Part shown: in pieces, positions 1 to 9,617 of the stretch
How the letters are laid out: every line of letters begins with the position of its first letter
How positions within the stretch are numbered: the stretch's first letter is position 1
From: Rickettsiella endosymbiont of Xylota segnis
Lineage (GTDB): Bacteria; Pseudomonadota; Gammaproteobacteria; Diplorickettsiales; Diplorickettsiaceae
Assembly (NCBI RefSeq): GCF_964019545.1
Contig: NZ_OZ026451.1
Location: 682,001 to 746,000, forward strand
Reading direction: 5' to 3'
Length of the DNA stretch: 64,000 nucleotides
The notes under the pieces: generated by a model
Database searches by the model: none
The model's input: the letters and a program-made list of their open reading frames with translations, nothing else
What the model was told of the DNA's origin: nothing
Made by a program: the position numbers and the translations under genes

Positions 1-243
1 ATCTAATGTAAGGTAATGCGCTGCATTTAGCGGCATACCCTTAAGGCTTTTCATTATGTAAATCTAGAACCGGTAATAACAGCAACAACAGTACAATTTC
101 CTTGATAAAGTAGGGTATCTATCACTAAACGTTGTCTGTTGTATTGGCCTTAATTTCTTATTTAAGATTTCTGAAACCCCTTTACATATTTCCATTGGTA
201 TTTTTTACAATGGACAATTTGAGATAAAATAATGTTAGTCGGA
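1..243. other. Intergenic sequence downstream of rne
   Basis: AT-rich sequence at the window edge, downstream of the minus-strand rne stop. I see no convincing reading frame, RNA gene or terminator hairpin here. A gene end could lie to the left, outside the window. Confidence 0.4.
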
Positions 244-2637
244 TTAATTTTTAGTTTTTTGATCCTGTTCATAATGACTATAGGTACGATGACGTAATTT
301 GGGTTCTCCACCATAACGTCGTGTATTGCGACGTTGTGTGGATGGATTACTAGTAATAGTAGTCTGTTTGCTAGAGTTCACGTTAGCAGTGTTAGTTACT
401 TGCTCAGCAACGGGGTTTTTTTCTATGCTAGGCGCAGATTGTTCCACAGATCGTGGTGGAATAACGGCTTTTCTTTCCGTGTTATTTAACATGGGCTTAG
501 GCGTTGAGCGGGTATTTTCTTCTCGAATGACTTGAGTATTTATTTTATGTTCCTGTTTTATTGCCGATCTTTCTGAATGTTGTCGTCTCTTATTGGGTAC
601 TGGTTTTCTTTCTGATGCCCCAGCAATAGGAGCAGAGACAGGTTTATTATGATGATGTGTGCTTTGTTGTTGATGCGGCGCTGACTCATAACGCTGTTGA
701 TGATGTTTGTTATAGCGATTTTGTGATGTCTTGCTGCCATTATGCGGGTGCTGCTGTCCGCCACCACCTTCGCTGCCACCTTCTCCTTCTTTATCGCGTC
801 TGTCATCACGGCGGTGATTGCGAAGTCGGTTATTACGATTTGCTTTTGAATAACGTTTTTCTGGGGGGTGTCGGTGCGGAGTATTATTAGAATGATTGTG
901 TATTGGAGCAGTAGCTAGTTCTTTTTTCACAGAGTTTTTACTAAGCTCTTTAGTTTTACTGAGATCTTTTAACATACCAAGCAGTCGACTTAATAGACCT
1001 AATTGAGTTTTAGGTTTATTTTTGCTAATCGCAAAAGTAAGTGGTTTAACCGCTGGGATTTCTACTGGCTTAATGACTGGCGAGCTATAAGATAGCGAAG
1101 ATTCTACGCAAGATTTATCTAACATTTGATAGCTAGCATTTTCACTAGCCTGTAGATTAATGTTTTTACCTTGACCAGTAATTTTATAGTGTGGAGATTG
1201 CCAATACGGATTAGGTATTAATAATATATTTATTTTATAACGTTGTTCAATCTGTTCTCTAGCCGCACGTTTTTCATTAATCAGATAAGTAGCCATATCC
1301 ACAGGTATTTCGACGCGTATTTGCTGTGTCGATTTTTTCAAGGCTTCTTTTTCAATTGAACGGAGTAAAGATAAGCTTAATGATTCGATGGTGCGTACTG
1401 TTCCTTCTCCATTACATCGTGAACATAAGGTTTCATTGGCCTTTCCTAGAGAATGGCGTAAGCGCTGTCGAGACATTTCTAATAACCCAAATGGCGATAT
1501 TCGACCGATTTGTATGCGCGCGCGATCTTTTTTAGTGGCCAAACGTAAGCAATTTTCTACTTTACGTTGATTGTCTTCTGAGTTCATATCGATAAAATCA
1601 ATGACAATTAAACCGCCTAAATCACGTACACGCAATTGATGCGCTATTTCTTTAGCCGCTTCTAGATTGGTAGTGACCGCAGTTTCTTCAATATCTTCAT
1701 TTTTGGTAGATTTACCTGAATTAATATCAATGGAAACTAAGGCTTCGGTGCGATCGATAACGATGGTGGCACCTGACGGAAGTTCTATTTTACGCTTAAA
1801 TGCCGATTCAACCGCTTCTTCAATATCAAAATACATAAATAAGGGAATAGAATTTTGATAAAGCGTAATTCGTGATACAAAATCAGGTCGAATTTGCTCG
1901 ATGTAATTCTTAATTTTCTCGAATATTTTTTTGTCATCAATAATAATTTCGTCAATATCACGTCTTAAATAGTCACGTATCGAACGGGTGATCAAATCGC
2001 CTTCTTGAAAAATAAGGAAAGGAGCAGAACGCTCATTATATGCTTTTTGTATGGCATTCCATTGTTGAATAAGCAAATTCAAATCATTTTGTAGTTCGTA
2101 GAATTCTCTACCCACGCCAGCGGTGCGTAGAATAAGTCCCATATCCTCTGAAAGTTCCATTTGACTGAGTAAATCTTGCATTTCACGCCGTTCTTCTCCT
2201 TCAATGCGACGTGAAATACCACCTGCGCCGGGATTATTTGGCATCAGCACTAAGTAACTACCAGGGAGGGTAATGTAAGTTGTTAACGCTGCTCCTTTAT
2301 TGCCACGTTCTTCTTTTTCAATTTGCACCATCACTTCACGACCCTCAAGTACTTTTTTGAGGTATTGGATAGATTGCGATTTTTCGAATTTAAAGAAGGA
2401 GGGAATGATTTCTTTGAAGGGTAAAAATCCATGCCGTTCGGGGCCATAGTCGATGAATGCTGCTTCTAAGCTAGGCTCTATGCGACTAATTTTACCTTTG
2501 TAGATATTTGATTTTTTTTGTTCTTGACCACTATATTCGATATCTAGGTCGGACAGCTTGTTTTCTTCGAGCAAAGCAACGCGGATTTCTCCAGGTTGAT
2601 TCGCATTGATCAATATTCGATTCTTTTCATTATGCAT
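244..2637 (-). CDS. rne: Ribonuclease E
   Basis: Endoribonuclease that starts mRNA decay and matures rRNA and tRNA; it organises the degradosome at the inner membrane. The N-terminal catalytic half is clear: an S1 domain (YKGKISRIEPSLEAAFIDYG, about residues 46-65), the DNase-I-like core with the two metal-binding Asp in SIDINSG and VIDFIDM, and the Zn-link CSRC at residues 405-408, one residue off the E. coli numbering. At 797 residues it is shorter than E. coli RNase E (1061). The C-terminal half is low complexity, rich in His, Gln, Asn and Arg, with a Gly-rich stretch. This fits a divergent RNA-binding scaffold. RNase G is excluded by this long tail. Starts at ATG; the upstream region is about 600 bp without genes. 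Confidence 0.95.
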   Translation of the reverse strand: MHNEKNRILINANQPGEIRVALLEENKLSDLDIEYSGQEQKKSNIYKGKISRIEPSLEAAFIDYGPERHGFLPFKEIIPSFFKFEKSQSIQYLKKVLEGREVMVQIEKEERGNKGAALTTYITLPGSYLVLMPNNPGAGGISRRIEGEERREMQDLLSQMELSEDMGLILRTAGVGREFYELQNDLNLLIQQWNAIQKAYNERSAPFLIFQEGDLITRSIRDYLRRDIDEIIIDDKKIFEKIKNYIEQIRPDFVSRITLYQNSIPLFMYFDIEEAVESAFKRKIELPSGATIVIDRTEALVSIDINSGKSTKNEDIEETAVTTNLEAAKEIAHQLRVRDLGGLIVIDFIDMNSEDNQRKVENCLRLATKKDRARIQIGRISPFGLLEMSRQRLRHSLGKANETLCSRCNGEGTVRTIESLSLSLLRSIEKEALKKSTQQIRVEIPVDMATYLINEKRAAREQIEQRYKINILLIPNPYWQSPHYKITGQGKNINLQASENASYQMLDKSCVESSLSYSSPVIKPVEIPAVKPLTFAISKNKPKTQLGLLSRLLGMLKDLSKTKELSKNSVKKELATAPIHNHSNNTPHRHPPEKRYSKANRNNRLRNHRRDDRRDKEGEGGSEGGGGQQHPHNGSKTSQNRYNKHHQQRYESAPHQQQSTHHHNKPVSAPIAGASERKPVPNKRRQHSERSAIKQEHKINTQVIREENTRSTPKPMLNNTERKAVIPPRSVEQSAPSIEKNPVAEQVTNTANVNSSKQTTITSNPSTQRRNTRRYGGEPKLRHRTYSHYEQDQKTKN

Positions 2638-3250
2638 CGTTGAATCCTATTTTGTATGAAGGCTCAACTAAGCTTGCTTATTTGAAAACGCGATAATCGT
2701 TGTTAAAAATTAAAACTGTTACTAAATACCTGAAACAATGACCGCTTAATTAATTTAAAAAGGGTGAGTGCGTCAACAGGGTTCCTTGCATAAGCTACTT
2801 TGCCTATAAGGCTAAGTAGCATAGGTTTTAACTATCTGATTTTTAACACAGATTATAGGTTTGCATATTCTTAATATACCGTATTTTTTTATGCATATAA
2901 TATTAATGATTACTGAGCATAAAATTCGCATCGGAAGAACATCATTCCAAATAAAAGGTTGCAAACTTAAGAAGCCGGACTAATTCTCTCATTTTGGATT
3001 TAAATTTATTACCAAAAATAAGTTAAATTTATAAAAAACTAAAATTTTTTACTTTAGTTAGCTCTAATTACAAAACGTTGATTTCTTATCATTTCGTTCT
3101 GTTTGCGTCAGAAGAAAGAGGGGGTTAACCCTAGCTATAAACTGACACGGGAAACTAAATCTGGGGTTATTATAACAGTATTTAGTGGGTTGGCAATTAA
3201 AAGAGGAGGGTTGCATACCATCGGATTTAACCGGGTGAGAGTCTAATTTT
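2638..3250. other. Long non-coding leader region of rne
   Basis: About 600 bp between rne (minus) and the lipoprotein gene (plus) hold no supported gene. A hairpin sits at 2794-2820: GCTACTT pairs with AAGTAGC, then GCC with GGC around a 5-nt loop. On the minus strand it would lie in the rne 5' untranslated region. E. coli rne has a long structured leader used for feedback by RNase E, so a similar role is possible but inferred. A GGGTTAACCC palindrome occurs near 3123-3132. Confidence 0.4.
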
Positions 3251-3400
3251 TATCAGATTTTGTTTTACTTGAAAGTTTTGCTATGCTTAAGTTGGCTTCT
3301 ACTATGGGCTATGGATTTGTCAGTGGGCTTTGTCAGTCCTTCACTTACAAATTGTTCTTTAATGCTTTTTGCACTACTTTTTAGATGGGGAATTTTGCTT

Positions 3401-3724
3401 ATGTATAAGAAGTTTTTGGTTTCTATGCTGCTGACGGCGGCGTTAGTCGGCTGTAATCATCAGCCTTCTGATAAGCAAGGAGATCAGTCAGATACTGCCA
3501 TGCCCGTTCAAGAACAGATGGCTAATCCTGCGAACTCATCCAGCTCGGATGATCAGCAAATGCCGGTCAATCCACAAGCTGTGGAACCTACGCAAACACC
3601 ACCTAGCGAGACCGCGCCCGCTATGCCATCGACATCTAACAATGGAACGGCAGGTACAGCAGCGCCCGAAGAACCTGCGAATAATGATAATTCAGCTAAT
3701 TCTGCAGCTGGGGACAATAAGTAA
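3401..3724 (+). CDS. Small Pro/Ala/Asn-rich lipoprotein
   Basis: A 107-residue protein with a short signal peptide (MYKKFLVSMLLTAALVGC) ending in a lipobox (LVGC, Cys18 acylated), so a predicted lipoprotein. The rest is low complexity in Pro, Ala, Asn, Ser and Gln with no domain I recognise. The frame is open 47 codons further upstream, but the internal ATG at 3401 gives a proper signal peptide and has GGGG 10 nt upstream, so I chose it. A possible promoter (TTGTTT, 16 nt, TATGCT; 3260-3287) precedes it, and a strong terminator follows. It is an isolated transcription unit. Confidence 0.7.
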   Translation: MYKKFLVSMLLTAALVGCNHQPSDKQGDQSDTAMPVQEQMANPANSSSSDDQQMPVNPQAVEPTQTPPSETAPAMPSTSNNGTAGTAAPEEPANNDNSANSAAGDNK

Positions 3725-3787
3725 AATAATTGTACTGGTCGTTGAAAACTGCTGCCAGTTTAAGCCTTTTATGGTACTATATTTGTT

Positions 3788-3826
3788 GCAGATGAAGGGT
3801 AAAAGACCTTCATCTGCTTTCATTTT
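3788..3826 (+). terminator. Rho-independent terminator after the lipoprotein gene
   Basis: An 11-bp perfect stem (GCAGATGAAGG at 3788-3798 with CCTTCATCTGC at 3807-3817), 8-nt loop, followed by TTTCATTTT. It separates the lipoprotein transcript from gyrA, whose ATG lies 25 nt downstream of the T-rich stretch. Confidence 0.8.
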
Positions 3827-3850
3827 ATGTATCATAGGCTTTGAGTTTTT

Positions 3851-6475
3851 ATGACAGAATCAGCGGCTAATGAAATCATTTCGGTAACAGTTGAGAAGGA
3901 ATTAAAACAGTCCTACCTGGCGTATGCTATGAGTGTCATAGTAGGCCGGGCGTTGCCTGATGTTCGAGATGGCTTAAAGCCCGTGCATAGACGAGTTTTA
4001 TTTGCCATGAGCGAACTTGGCAATGATTGGAATAAGCCGCATAAAAAGTCTGCCCGTGTGGTGGGGGATGTGATCGGTAAATATCATCCGCATAGTGATG
4101 GAGCGATTTACGATACGATTGTGCGTATGGCACAAACCTTTTCTATGCGTTCTGTGTTGATTGATGGCCAAGGTAACTTTGGTTCGGTTGATGGCGATTC
4201 CGCCGCTTCGATGCGTTATACCGAAATTCGTATGTCAAAGTTGGCACATGCCTTACTAGCGGATTTAGCTAAAGAAACGGTCGACTTTGCGCCTAATTAT
4301 GATGAAACCGAGCAGATTCCTACCGTATTACCCACTCGAGTTCCTAACTTACTCGTTAATGGTTCTTCAGGTATCGCGGTCGGTATGGCGACCAATATTC
4401 CACCGCATAATCTCGCGGAAGTTATCGATGCCTGTGTTGCTTTACTAGTCGATCCGGAATTGACCATAGAATGTTTAATGCAGTTCATTAAAGGACCTGA
4501 TTTTCCTACAGCAGGTTTGATTTATGGTAAGCAGGGGATTCTTGAAGCATACCATAGTGGTCGTGGACGCGTGTTTGTTCGAGCGAGAATCGAACTCGAG
4601 CAAGATGAAAAAACGAATAAACAACGAATTATTGTGACCGAGCTTCCTTATCAAGTAAATAAAGCAAAACTCATCGAGAAAATTGCTGAATTGGTAAAAG
4701 AAAAACGCATTGAAGGGATTACCGCATTACGCGATGAATCCGACAAAGACGGTATGCGTATGGTCATCGAAGTCCGACGTGGTGAGAACGTTGATGTGTT
4801 ATTGAATAATTTATTTGCTCAAACGCAATTACAAGTCACGTTTGGTATTAATATGGTGGCTTTGGTCGATGGCAGACCCGTTTTACTCAATCTCAAACAA
4901 TTAATTACCGAATTTTTGGCGCATCGACGTGAAGTGGTAACGCGCCGCACCATTTTTGAATTACGTAAAGCGCGAGAACGTGCGCATATTTTAGAAGGTT
5001 TAGGTATTGCCTTAGTGAACATTGATCCGATGATCGCATTAATTAAAGCGGCAAAGGATCCAGCAGATGCTAAAGCTCAACTGTTAGCGCAACATTGGCA
5101 ATTAGGTATGGTAGCTGAGATGCTCACTAAAACCGATTTGCTAGAGACACAATTAACGCTAGATGCAGCTAATGAATATGGTGTAAAAAAAGGTGAAAAT
5201 ATTTATCGATTATCACCCGAACAGGCACAAGCGATATTAGAGTTGCGTTTACATCGTTTAACGGGTCTTGAACAAGAGAAAATTTTAAAGGAATATCGCG
5301 ATCAGTTAGATATTATTGTTGATTTATTAGATATTTTAAATCAACCCGAACGTTTATGTCAGGTTATTCATGATGAACTGATGGCGATTAAAGAAGAATT
5401 TGCTGATCCAAGGCGTACCGAAATTATCAGTGTGGATGCTGAAATTAATGAAGAAGATTTGATTCCTGCCGAAGATGTGGTAGTGACATTATCGCATGAA
5501 GGCTATGTCAAACGACAAAGCTTAGATGTTTACCAAGCACAACGTCGTGGTGGTCGAGGAAAATCTTCTGGTGATGTAAAAGAAGAAGATTTTATTGAAC
5601 ATTTGTTAATTGCTAATACACATGCCACCTTATTGTGTTTTTCTAGTGCCGGTAAAGTCTATTGGCTAAAAGTGTATAAATTACCTGAAGGCAGTCGTAT
5701 CGCTAAAGGCCGACCCATCGTTAATTTATTACCCTTAGGTGAGAATGAACGAATTAATGCGGTATTACCTATACAGAATTATAGTGCTGAACATTTCATT
5801 TTTATGGCAACAGCCAATGGCACAACAAAAAAAACCAGCTTAATTGACTTTTCTAGACCGCGTAACGACGGTATTATTGCGATTGATTTACGCGAAGGGG
5901 ATCGTTTAGTAGGTGTTGCGTTAACCGATGGTCAACAAGATGTTTTATTGTTTACCAATGCGGGTAAGGTAATTCGTTTTAATGAAAGTAAAGTGCGATG
6001 TATGGGTCGTACCGCCTGTGGTGTAAGAGGTGTCAAATTACAAGAAGGTCAACAGGTTATTTCTTTAATCATTGCTAAGCCCGAAGGGTTAATCTTAACG
6101 GCAACCAGTCATGGTTATGGTAAACGCACGCCTGTTCCTGAACATCGTTTAACGAGTCGTGGTGGTAGTGGTGTCGTCGCTATTAAAACAACAGAACGTA
6201 ATGGTAATGTCGTAGCCGCTGTACAAGTATTGCCTGCCGATGAAGTGATGCTCATTACCAATAAAGCGACCTTAGTGCGTACACGTGTTTCTGAAATTCG
6301 TGTCGCCGGCCGCCATTCACAAGGTGTACGTTTGATACGATTGAATGAGGGTGAAACCTTAGTTGGCTTAGAACGTATCGAAGAAGACTTAACAAACGAT
6401 CCAGAGCAAACGGATAGCTTGATCCATTTAGCGGCTGAAAAAACTAATAATAATGACAACTCATCCGAAGCTTAG
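3851..6475 (+). CDS. gyrA: DNA gyrase subunit A
   Basis: Breakage-reunion subunit of DNA gyrase (type IIA topoisomerase, A2B2), which introduces negative supercoils. The catalytic Tyr is Y123 in [10 protein letters not shown] context. The C-terminal domain carries the GyrA box QRRGGRGK at residues 564-571, which separates it from ParC. Length 874 matches the family. The quinolone-determining segment is unusual: [10 protein letters not shown] instead of the usual HPHGDSAVYD, so Ser82 replaces Gly81 and Gly84 replaces Ser83 in E. coli numbering, while the acidic residue (D88, E. coli 87) is kept. The 3' end overlaps pyrE by 23 nt, so the two are probably co-transcribed. Confidence 0.97.
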   Translation: MTESAANEIISVTVEKELKQSYLAYAMSVIVGRALPDVRDGLKPVHRRVLFAMSELGNDWNKPHKKSARVVGDVIGKYHPHSDGAIYDTIVRMAQTFSMRSVLIDGQGNFGSVDGDSAASMRYTEIRMSKLAHALLADLAKETVDFAPNYDETEQIPTVLPTRVPNLLVNGSSGIAVGMATNIPPHNLAEVIDACVALLVDPELTIECLMQFIKGPDFPTAGLIYGKQGILEAYHSGRGRVFVRARIELEQDEKTNKQRIIVTELPYQVNKAKLIEKIAELVKEKRIEGITALRDESDKDGMRMVIEVRRGENVDVLLNNLFAQTQLQVTFGINMVALVDGRPVLLNLKQLITEFLAHRREVVTRRTIFELRKARERAHILEGLGIALVNIDPMIALIKAAKDPADAKAQLLAQHWQLGMVAEMLTKTDLLETQLTLDAANEYGVKKGENIYRLSPEQAQAILELRLHRLTGLEQEKILKEYRDQLDIIVDLLDILNQPERLCQVIHDELMAIKEEFADPRRTEIISVDAEINEEDLIPAEDVVVTLSHEGYVKRQSLDVYQAQRRGGRGKSSGDVKEEDFIEHLLIANTHATLLCFSSAGKVYWLKVYKLPEGSRIAKGRPIVNLLPLGENERINAVLPIQNYSAEHFIFMATANGTTKKTSLIDFSRPRNDGIIAIDLREGDRLVGVALTDGQQDVLLFTNAGKVIRFNESKVRCMGRTACGVRGVKLQEGQQVISLIIAKPEGLILTATSHGYGKRTPVPEHRLTSRGGSGVVAIKTTERNGNVVAAVQVLPADEVMLITNKATLVRTRVSEIRVAGRHSQGVRLIRLNEGETLVGLERIEEDLTNDPEQTDSLIHLAAEKTNNNDNSSEA

Positions 6476-7010
6476 TGTGGAAAAACAAACCTTACTTGGT
6501 GCATTAATTAATATTGGTGTGATTAAATGGGGTGAATTTACCTTACGTAGTGGTGAAATTTCACCTATATATATCGATTGTCGTGAAATTATTTCTTACC
6601 CACCTCTATTACTCAATATTGCTAAGGCATTGTGGGATAAAATAAAACATTTAAAACCGAGTTTGTTATGTGGTGTGCCTTATACGGCATTGCCGATGGC
6701 TACCGCTATTTCGCTTGAGCAAAACCTACCGATGTTGATGTGTCGTAAGGAAACTAAAAATTATGGGACAAAAAAACAAATCGAAGGTGTTTTCAAATCG
6801 GGTCAAGACTGTTTAATTATTGAAGACGTCGTGACTACTGGCGGCAGTGTGCTACAGGTAGCAGATTCTTTAAAAAAACAGGGCTTACAAGTAAAAGATA
6901 TTGTTGTGTTAGTCGATAGACAACAAGGTGGCAAAGAAGCGTTGTTCGCCGCAGGTTATCAACTACATAGCGTCTACACTTTATCTGAGCTTACTGAGCT
7001 CCATGCTTGA
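6453..7010 (+). CDS. pyrE: Orotate phosphoribosyltransferase
   Basis: Transfers phosphoribosyl from PRPP to orotate, giving orotidine 5'-phosphate in de novo pyrimidine synthesis; cytosolic. The PRPP-binding signature is [13 protein letters not shown], and the catalytic Lys region reads [15 protein letters not shown]. That YGTK pattern resembles the OPRT half of UMP synthase more than E. coli PyrE, but the 185 residues carry no decarboxylase domain. It starts at ATG inside the 3' end of gyrA (23-nt overlap), suggesting translational coupling. No other pyr genes are in the window. Confidence 0.9.
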   Translation: MTTHPKLSVEKQTLLGALINIGVIKWGEFTLRSGEISPIYIDCREIISYPPLLLNIAKALWDKIKHLKPSLLCGVPYTALPMATAISLEQNLPMLMCRKETKNYGTKKQIEGVFKSGQDCLIIEDVVTTGGSVLQVADSLKKQGLQVKDIVVLVDRQQGGKEALFAAGYQLHSVYTLSELTELHA

Positions 7011-7072
7011 TTTATTTGTTTAATTATCAAAATGATCGATAAAAATTAAGCTTAACTTAGCATTTCTATTAA

Positions 7073-8713
7073 TCAATAATTTTTTAAAGCAGGCGTTGTT
7101 TCAGTAAAGAGGACTTCCTTGCGTTTATTTAATCTCGAAAGTGTTTCTTTTGTTTCTTCTGTTGTTGATGTTGTATCCAATAGTTTTTCCTCAAATAAAG
7201 TAGCTAGAAATAAACTGCTAAGCAACTCAACTGCTTTAAGTTGTTCATAATTTTCTTGGTGAAGATCAAGCGCTGCTTGCTGAAAAAGAAATTTCACTAT
7301 AGTTTCGTGGCCATGTTGACAGGCTAAATGCAATGCAGTGTTACCTTTTGCATTCGTTTGATTTAAGGTAAAATCATCACAATTTTCTTGAAGGCTTTTT
7401 AAATCGCCAGTTGCTGCGGCTAACAGAAAACAAATGCTTTTTCTCTTTGGTAGGATAGAAATTTTTGTCTCATAAAAGGCGTTCAGATAATCGGTTTTAA
7501 TTTTCTCTCGATTTTCCATGCACAGCTCAATGTAGGTTTTTTTTGAATGTTTAATTTTTCTATCTGGATTAATCCAGATGATTTCTAAACAGTCTCTAAT
7601 ATCTTCGATATCTGTTGAGATAAGCAATTCATAAGGTTTTTTTTGTTGCAGATTTTTTGCATTTTTATTGGCTTGTTTGCTCAATAATTCATTGACAATG
7701 CGGTTATGTCCTAACAGGAAAGCAAAATGCAAGGGTGTATTACCGTCTTCGTCGGGTAGATTGATATCAACTTTTAATTCAATTAGTTTTTTTACAACAT
7801 CGACTTGGCCTACCTTGACTGCTAAGCATAAACAAGTTTTCCCTTCGCTATCTGTTAAATTAAAATTAAATTTTTGTTTGGAATGTGTAATAGTAATAAG
7901 CTGGTCGATAAATTTTAATGCATTTTTTTCATCTTCGTTAGCAATCAAGGTATGTAAAGCCGTATTTTTGTAAGAACAAGGATTCATTTCATGACTGGCT
8001 TGCAGATTGGGATCAACACCTTGTTCTAGTAACCATTGAAATTTCTCGCAGATTTCCACTCGCGACACAGCTGCACTTTGCAGTAAGGTACCTGAACAAA
8101 AAAGTTTATGTAAATTAAGTTGCCCTTTTTTTATGGCTGTTTGGATTTCGCTTAACTTAAATCGGTTACCGGGTAAAAAATATCGAGCAACTTCTTCATC
8201 AAAGAAATAATTAGGATCAAAAATTTTCACGTTGTGCAGCAAATGATTGTTTTCTATTTTAAAAGCAGTAAAAGCCCGGTTTGCTACATCATCTTCATCC
8301 TTAAAAGTCAAATCTGGAAATTTTTCTTTTAGTGAAGTGACAATAAAGCTACAGTTTCCAGACATGGCATAATCTAAGGAAGAAAATCCATCTTTATCGA
8401 ACCTATTTTTATGTCCCGCGCCGGCTTTTAATAAACGATAGACAGTTTTTTTGTCATGTTGCTTTGCTGCTAAATGTAAGGGAGTACAGCCTAACTTATT
8501 TTGCACATCGACATCTATATCGACGCTAGTTAATAAGAGTTTGGTGCTAGCATAATGCTGATTGATGATAGACCAATGGAGTGCGGTATTACCATTTGAA
8601 CTTTGACGATTTATATAGTTTTTATCTAATAAGTTTCTAACTTTATCTGTATTGCCTTCCGCTGCAGCGCGACGAAATTCAATTCCTGGATCAGATGTAG
8701 GATTGGTTTGCAT
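7073..8713 (-). CDS. Ankyrin-repeat protein, possible effector
   Basis: 546 residues with at least five recognisable ankyrin units in three blocks: about residues 40-115 (GNTALHWSI, GCTPLHLAAKQ, DGFSSLDYA), 285-360 (GKTCLCLAVKVGQ, GNTPLHFAFLLGH) and 455-490 (GNTALHLACQHGHE). No signal peptide, membrane helix or enzymatic domain is visible. Ankyrin proteins of this type in intracellular Legionellales are often type IV effectors, but I see no secretion signal I can rely on. Start supported by AAGGAC 7 nt before ATG. Convergent with pyrE; divergent from cvpA. Confidence 0.8.
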   Translation of the reverse strand: MQTNPTSDPGIEFRRAAAEGNTDKVRNLLDKNYINRQSSNGNTALHWSIINQHYASTKLLLTSVDIDVDVQNKLGCTPLHLAAKQHDKKTVYRLLKAGAGHKNRFDKDGFSSLDYAMSGNCSFIVTSLKEKFPDLTFKDEDDVANRAFTAFKIENNHLLHNVKIFDPNYFFDEEVARYFLPGNRFKLSEIQTAIKKGQLNLHKLFCSGTLLQSAAVSRVEICEKFQWLLEQGVDPNLQASHEMNPCSYKNTALHTLIANEDEKNALKFIDQLITITHSKQKFNFNLTDSEGKTCLCLAVKVGQVDVVKKLIELKVDINLPDEDGNTPLHFAFLLGHNRIVNELLSKQANKNAKNLQQKKPYELLISTDIEDIRDCLEIIWINPDRKIKHSKKTYIELCMENREKIKTDYLNAFYETKISILPKRKSICFLLAAATGDLKSLQENCDDFTLNQTNAKGNTALHLACQHGHETIVKFLFQQAALDLHQENYEQLKAVELLSSLFLATLFEEKLLDTTSTTEETKETLSRLNKRKEVLFTETTPALKNY

Positions 8714-8795
8714 AACGATGTCCTTGATAATTCTTATTAAGAAAACTTCTTAGCTCTTTTTTTGTGCTAGAGCTTACTAGTCCGTGTGTTTTATA

Positions 8796-8834
8796 TGTGA
8801 TTAATATCACTACTTTTAAAAAGTAGTTTATACT
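8796..8834 (+). promoter_or_regulatory. CRP/FNR-like operator and -10 box upstream of cvpA
   Basis: TGTGA-TTAATA-TCACT at 8796-8811 matches the CRP consensus (TGTGA-N6-TCACA) at 9 of 10 positions. A -10-like TATACT lies at 8829-8834, placing the dyad centre about 40 bp before the expected start, the spacing of a class II CRP promoter. An inverted repeat (ACTACTTTT / AAAAGTAGT) lies between them. The site is in the divergent region between the ankyrin gene and cvpA, so it could serve either. Regulator identity is inferred. Confidence 0.4.
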
Positions 8835-8895
8835 ATACAACTTGATTGGCTGCTATCAATGTTTTTAAAATTTCACTCTATTCTAAGGCTTTCTG

Positions 8896-9408
8896 ATGTC
8901 TACATTTAATTGGATCGATTATACCATTATTGCCATCATTGCACTGTCGGTATTGATTAGTGTCATGCGTGGTTTTGTCCGCGAAGTGATTTCTTTAGTT
9001 ATTTGGGTTGCAGCAATCGCGGTGAGTTTTATTTTTTACCGTTACATTGCTGATTTATTGGTGAATTTTATTCATTCCGATTCAGTCAGATTGGTGGTTA
9101 GTTTTGTTGGTCTATTCCTAGTTACACTCGTGTTAGGTATGTTGATTAATTATTTAATTGGTCAATTAGTCGCAAACACAGGCTTAAGCGGTACCGATCG
9201 CGTGCTAGGAATTATTTTCGGTATTGCGCGTGGAATCTTAGTCGTTGTTTTATTGATGATGCTAGTCAGTTTAACGCCCTTTGCTAAAGAAGCTTCTTGG
9301 CAAGAATCGATGTTAGTGCCGCATTTCCAACCCCTAGAAAATTGGTTAAGCAGCTTCTTGCCCGAGTCCATGCATAGTCATCTCGAATTACAACAGGATC
9401 ATTTTTGA
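8896..9408 (+). CDS. cvpA: CvpA family membrane protein
   Basis: A 170-residue inner-membrane protein with about four transmembrane helices and the family N-terminus (NWIDYTIIAIIALSVLISV, then RGFVREVISLVIWVAA). CvpA is named for colicin V production and is linked in other bacteria to envelope homeostasis; its biochemical role is unsettled. In many gammaproteobacteria it lies before purF, but here an anonymous gene follows, so the usual linkage is lost. The final 30 residues are a soluble tail. Confidence 0.9.
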   Translation: MSTFNWIDYTIIAIIALSVLISVMRGFVREVISLVIWVAAIAVSFIFYRYIADLLVNFIHSDSVRLVVSFVGLFLVTLVLGMLINYLIGQLVANTGLSGTDRVLGIIFGIARGILVVVLLMMLVSLTPFAKEASWQESMLVPHFQPLENWLSSFLPESMHSHLELQQDHF

Positions 9409-9617
9409 TTCAATTGTTCTTTTATTTTTGAATACGGGTAGTAGGTGAGATAAACATTTCATACGATAATAACTTTTTTCTAGGATAATGACACATTTAT
9501 ATATTTGCTTTTTCTTTGCCTCATCGTAAATGGCGAGCACTTATTCATGGTTAATCCTCTAAGAATTGTAAAATTATTCTTGATAATTTAATAAATCCTT
9601 AATCTATTTAGTGCAAA

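Noticed and set aside
558-809. Opposite-frame and alternative-frame open frames within the rne low-complexity tail
   Set aside because: They are shadows of the biased His/Gln/Arg codons of rne; no ribosome-binding sites or family motifs.
3260-3400. N-terminal extension of the small lipoprotein with a second hydrophobic stretch
   Set aside because: The internal ATG gives a proper lipoprotein signal peptide and a better ribosome-binding site; the extension would bury the lipobox at residue 65.
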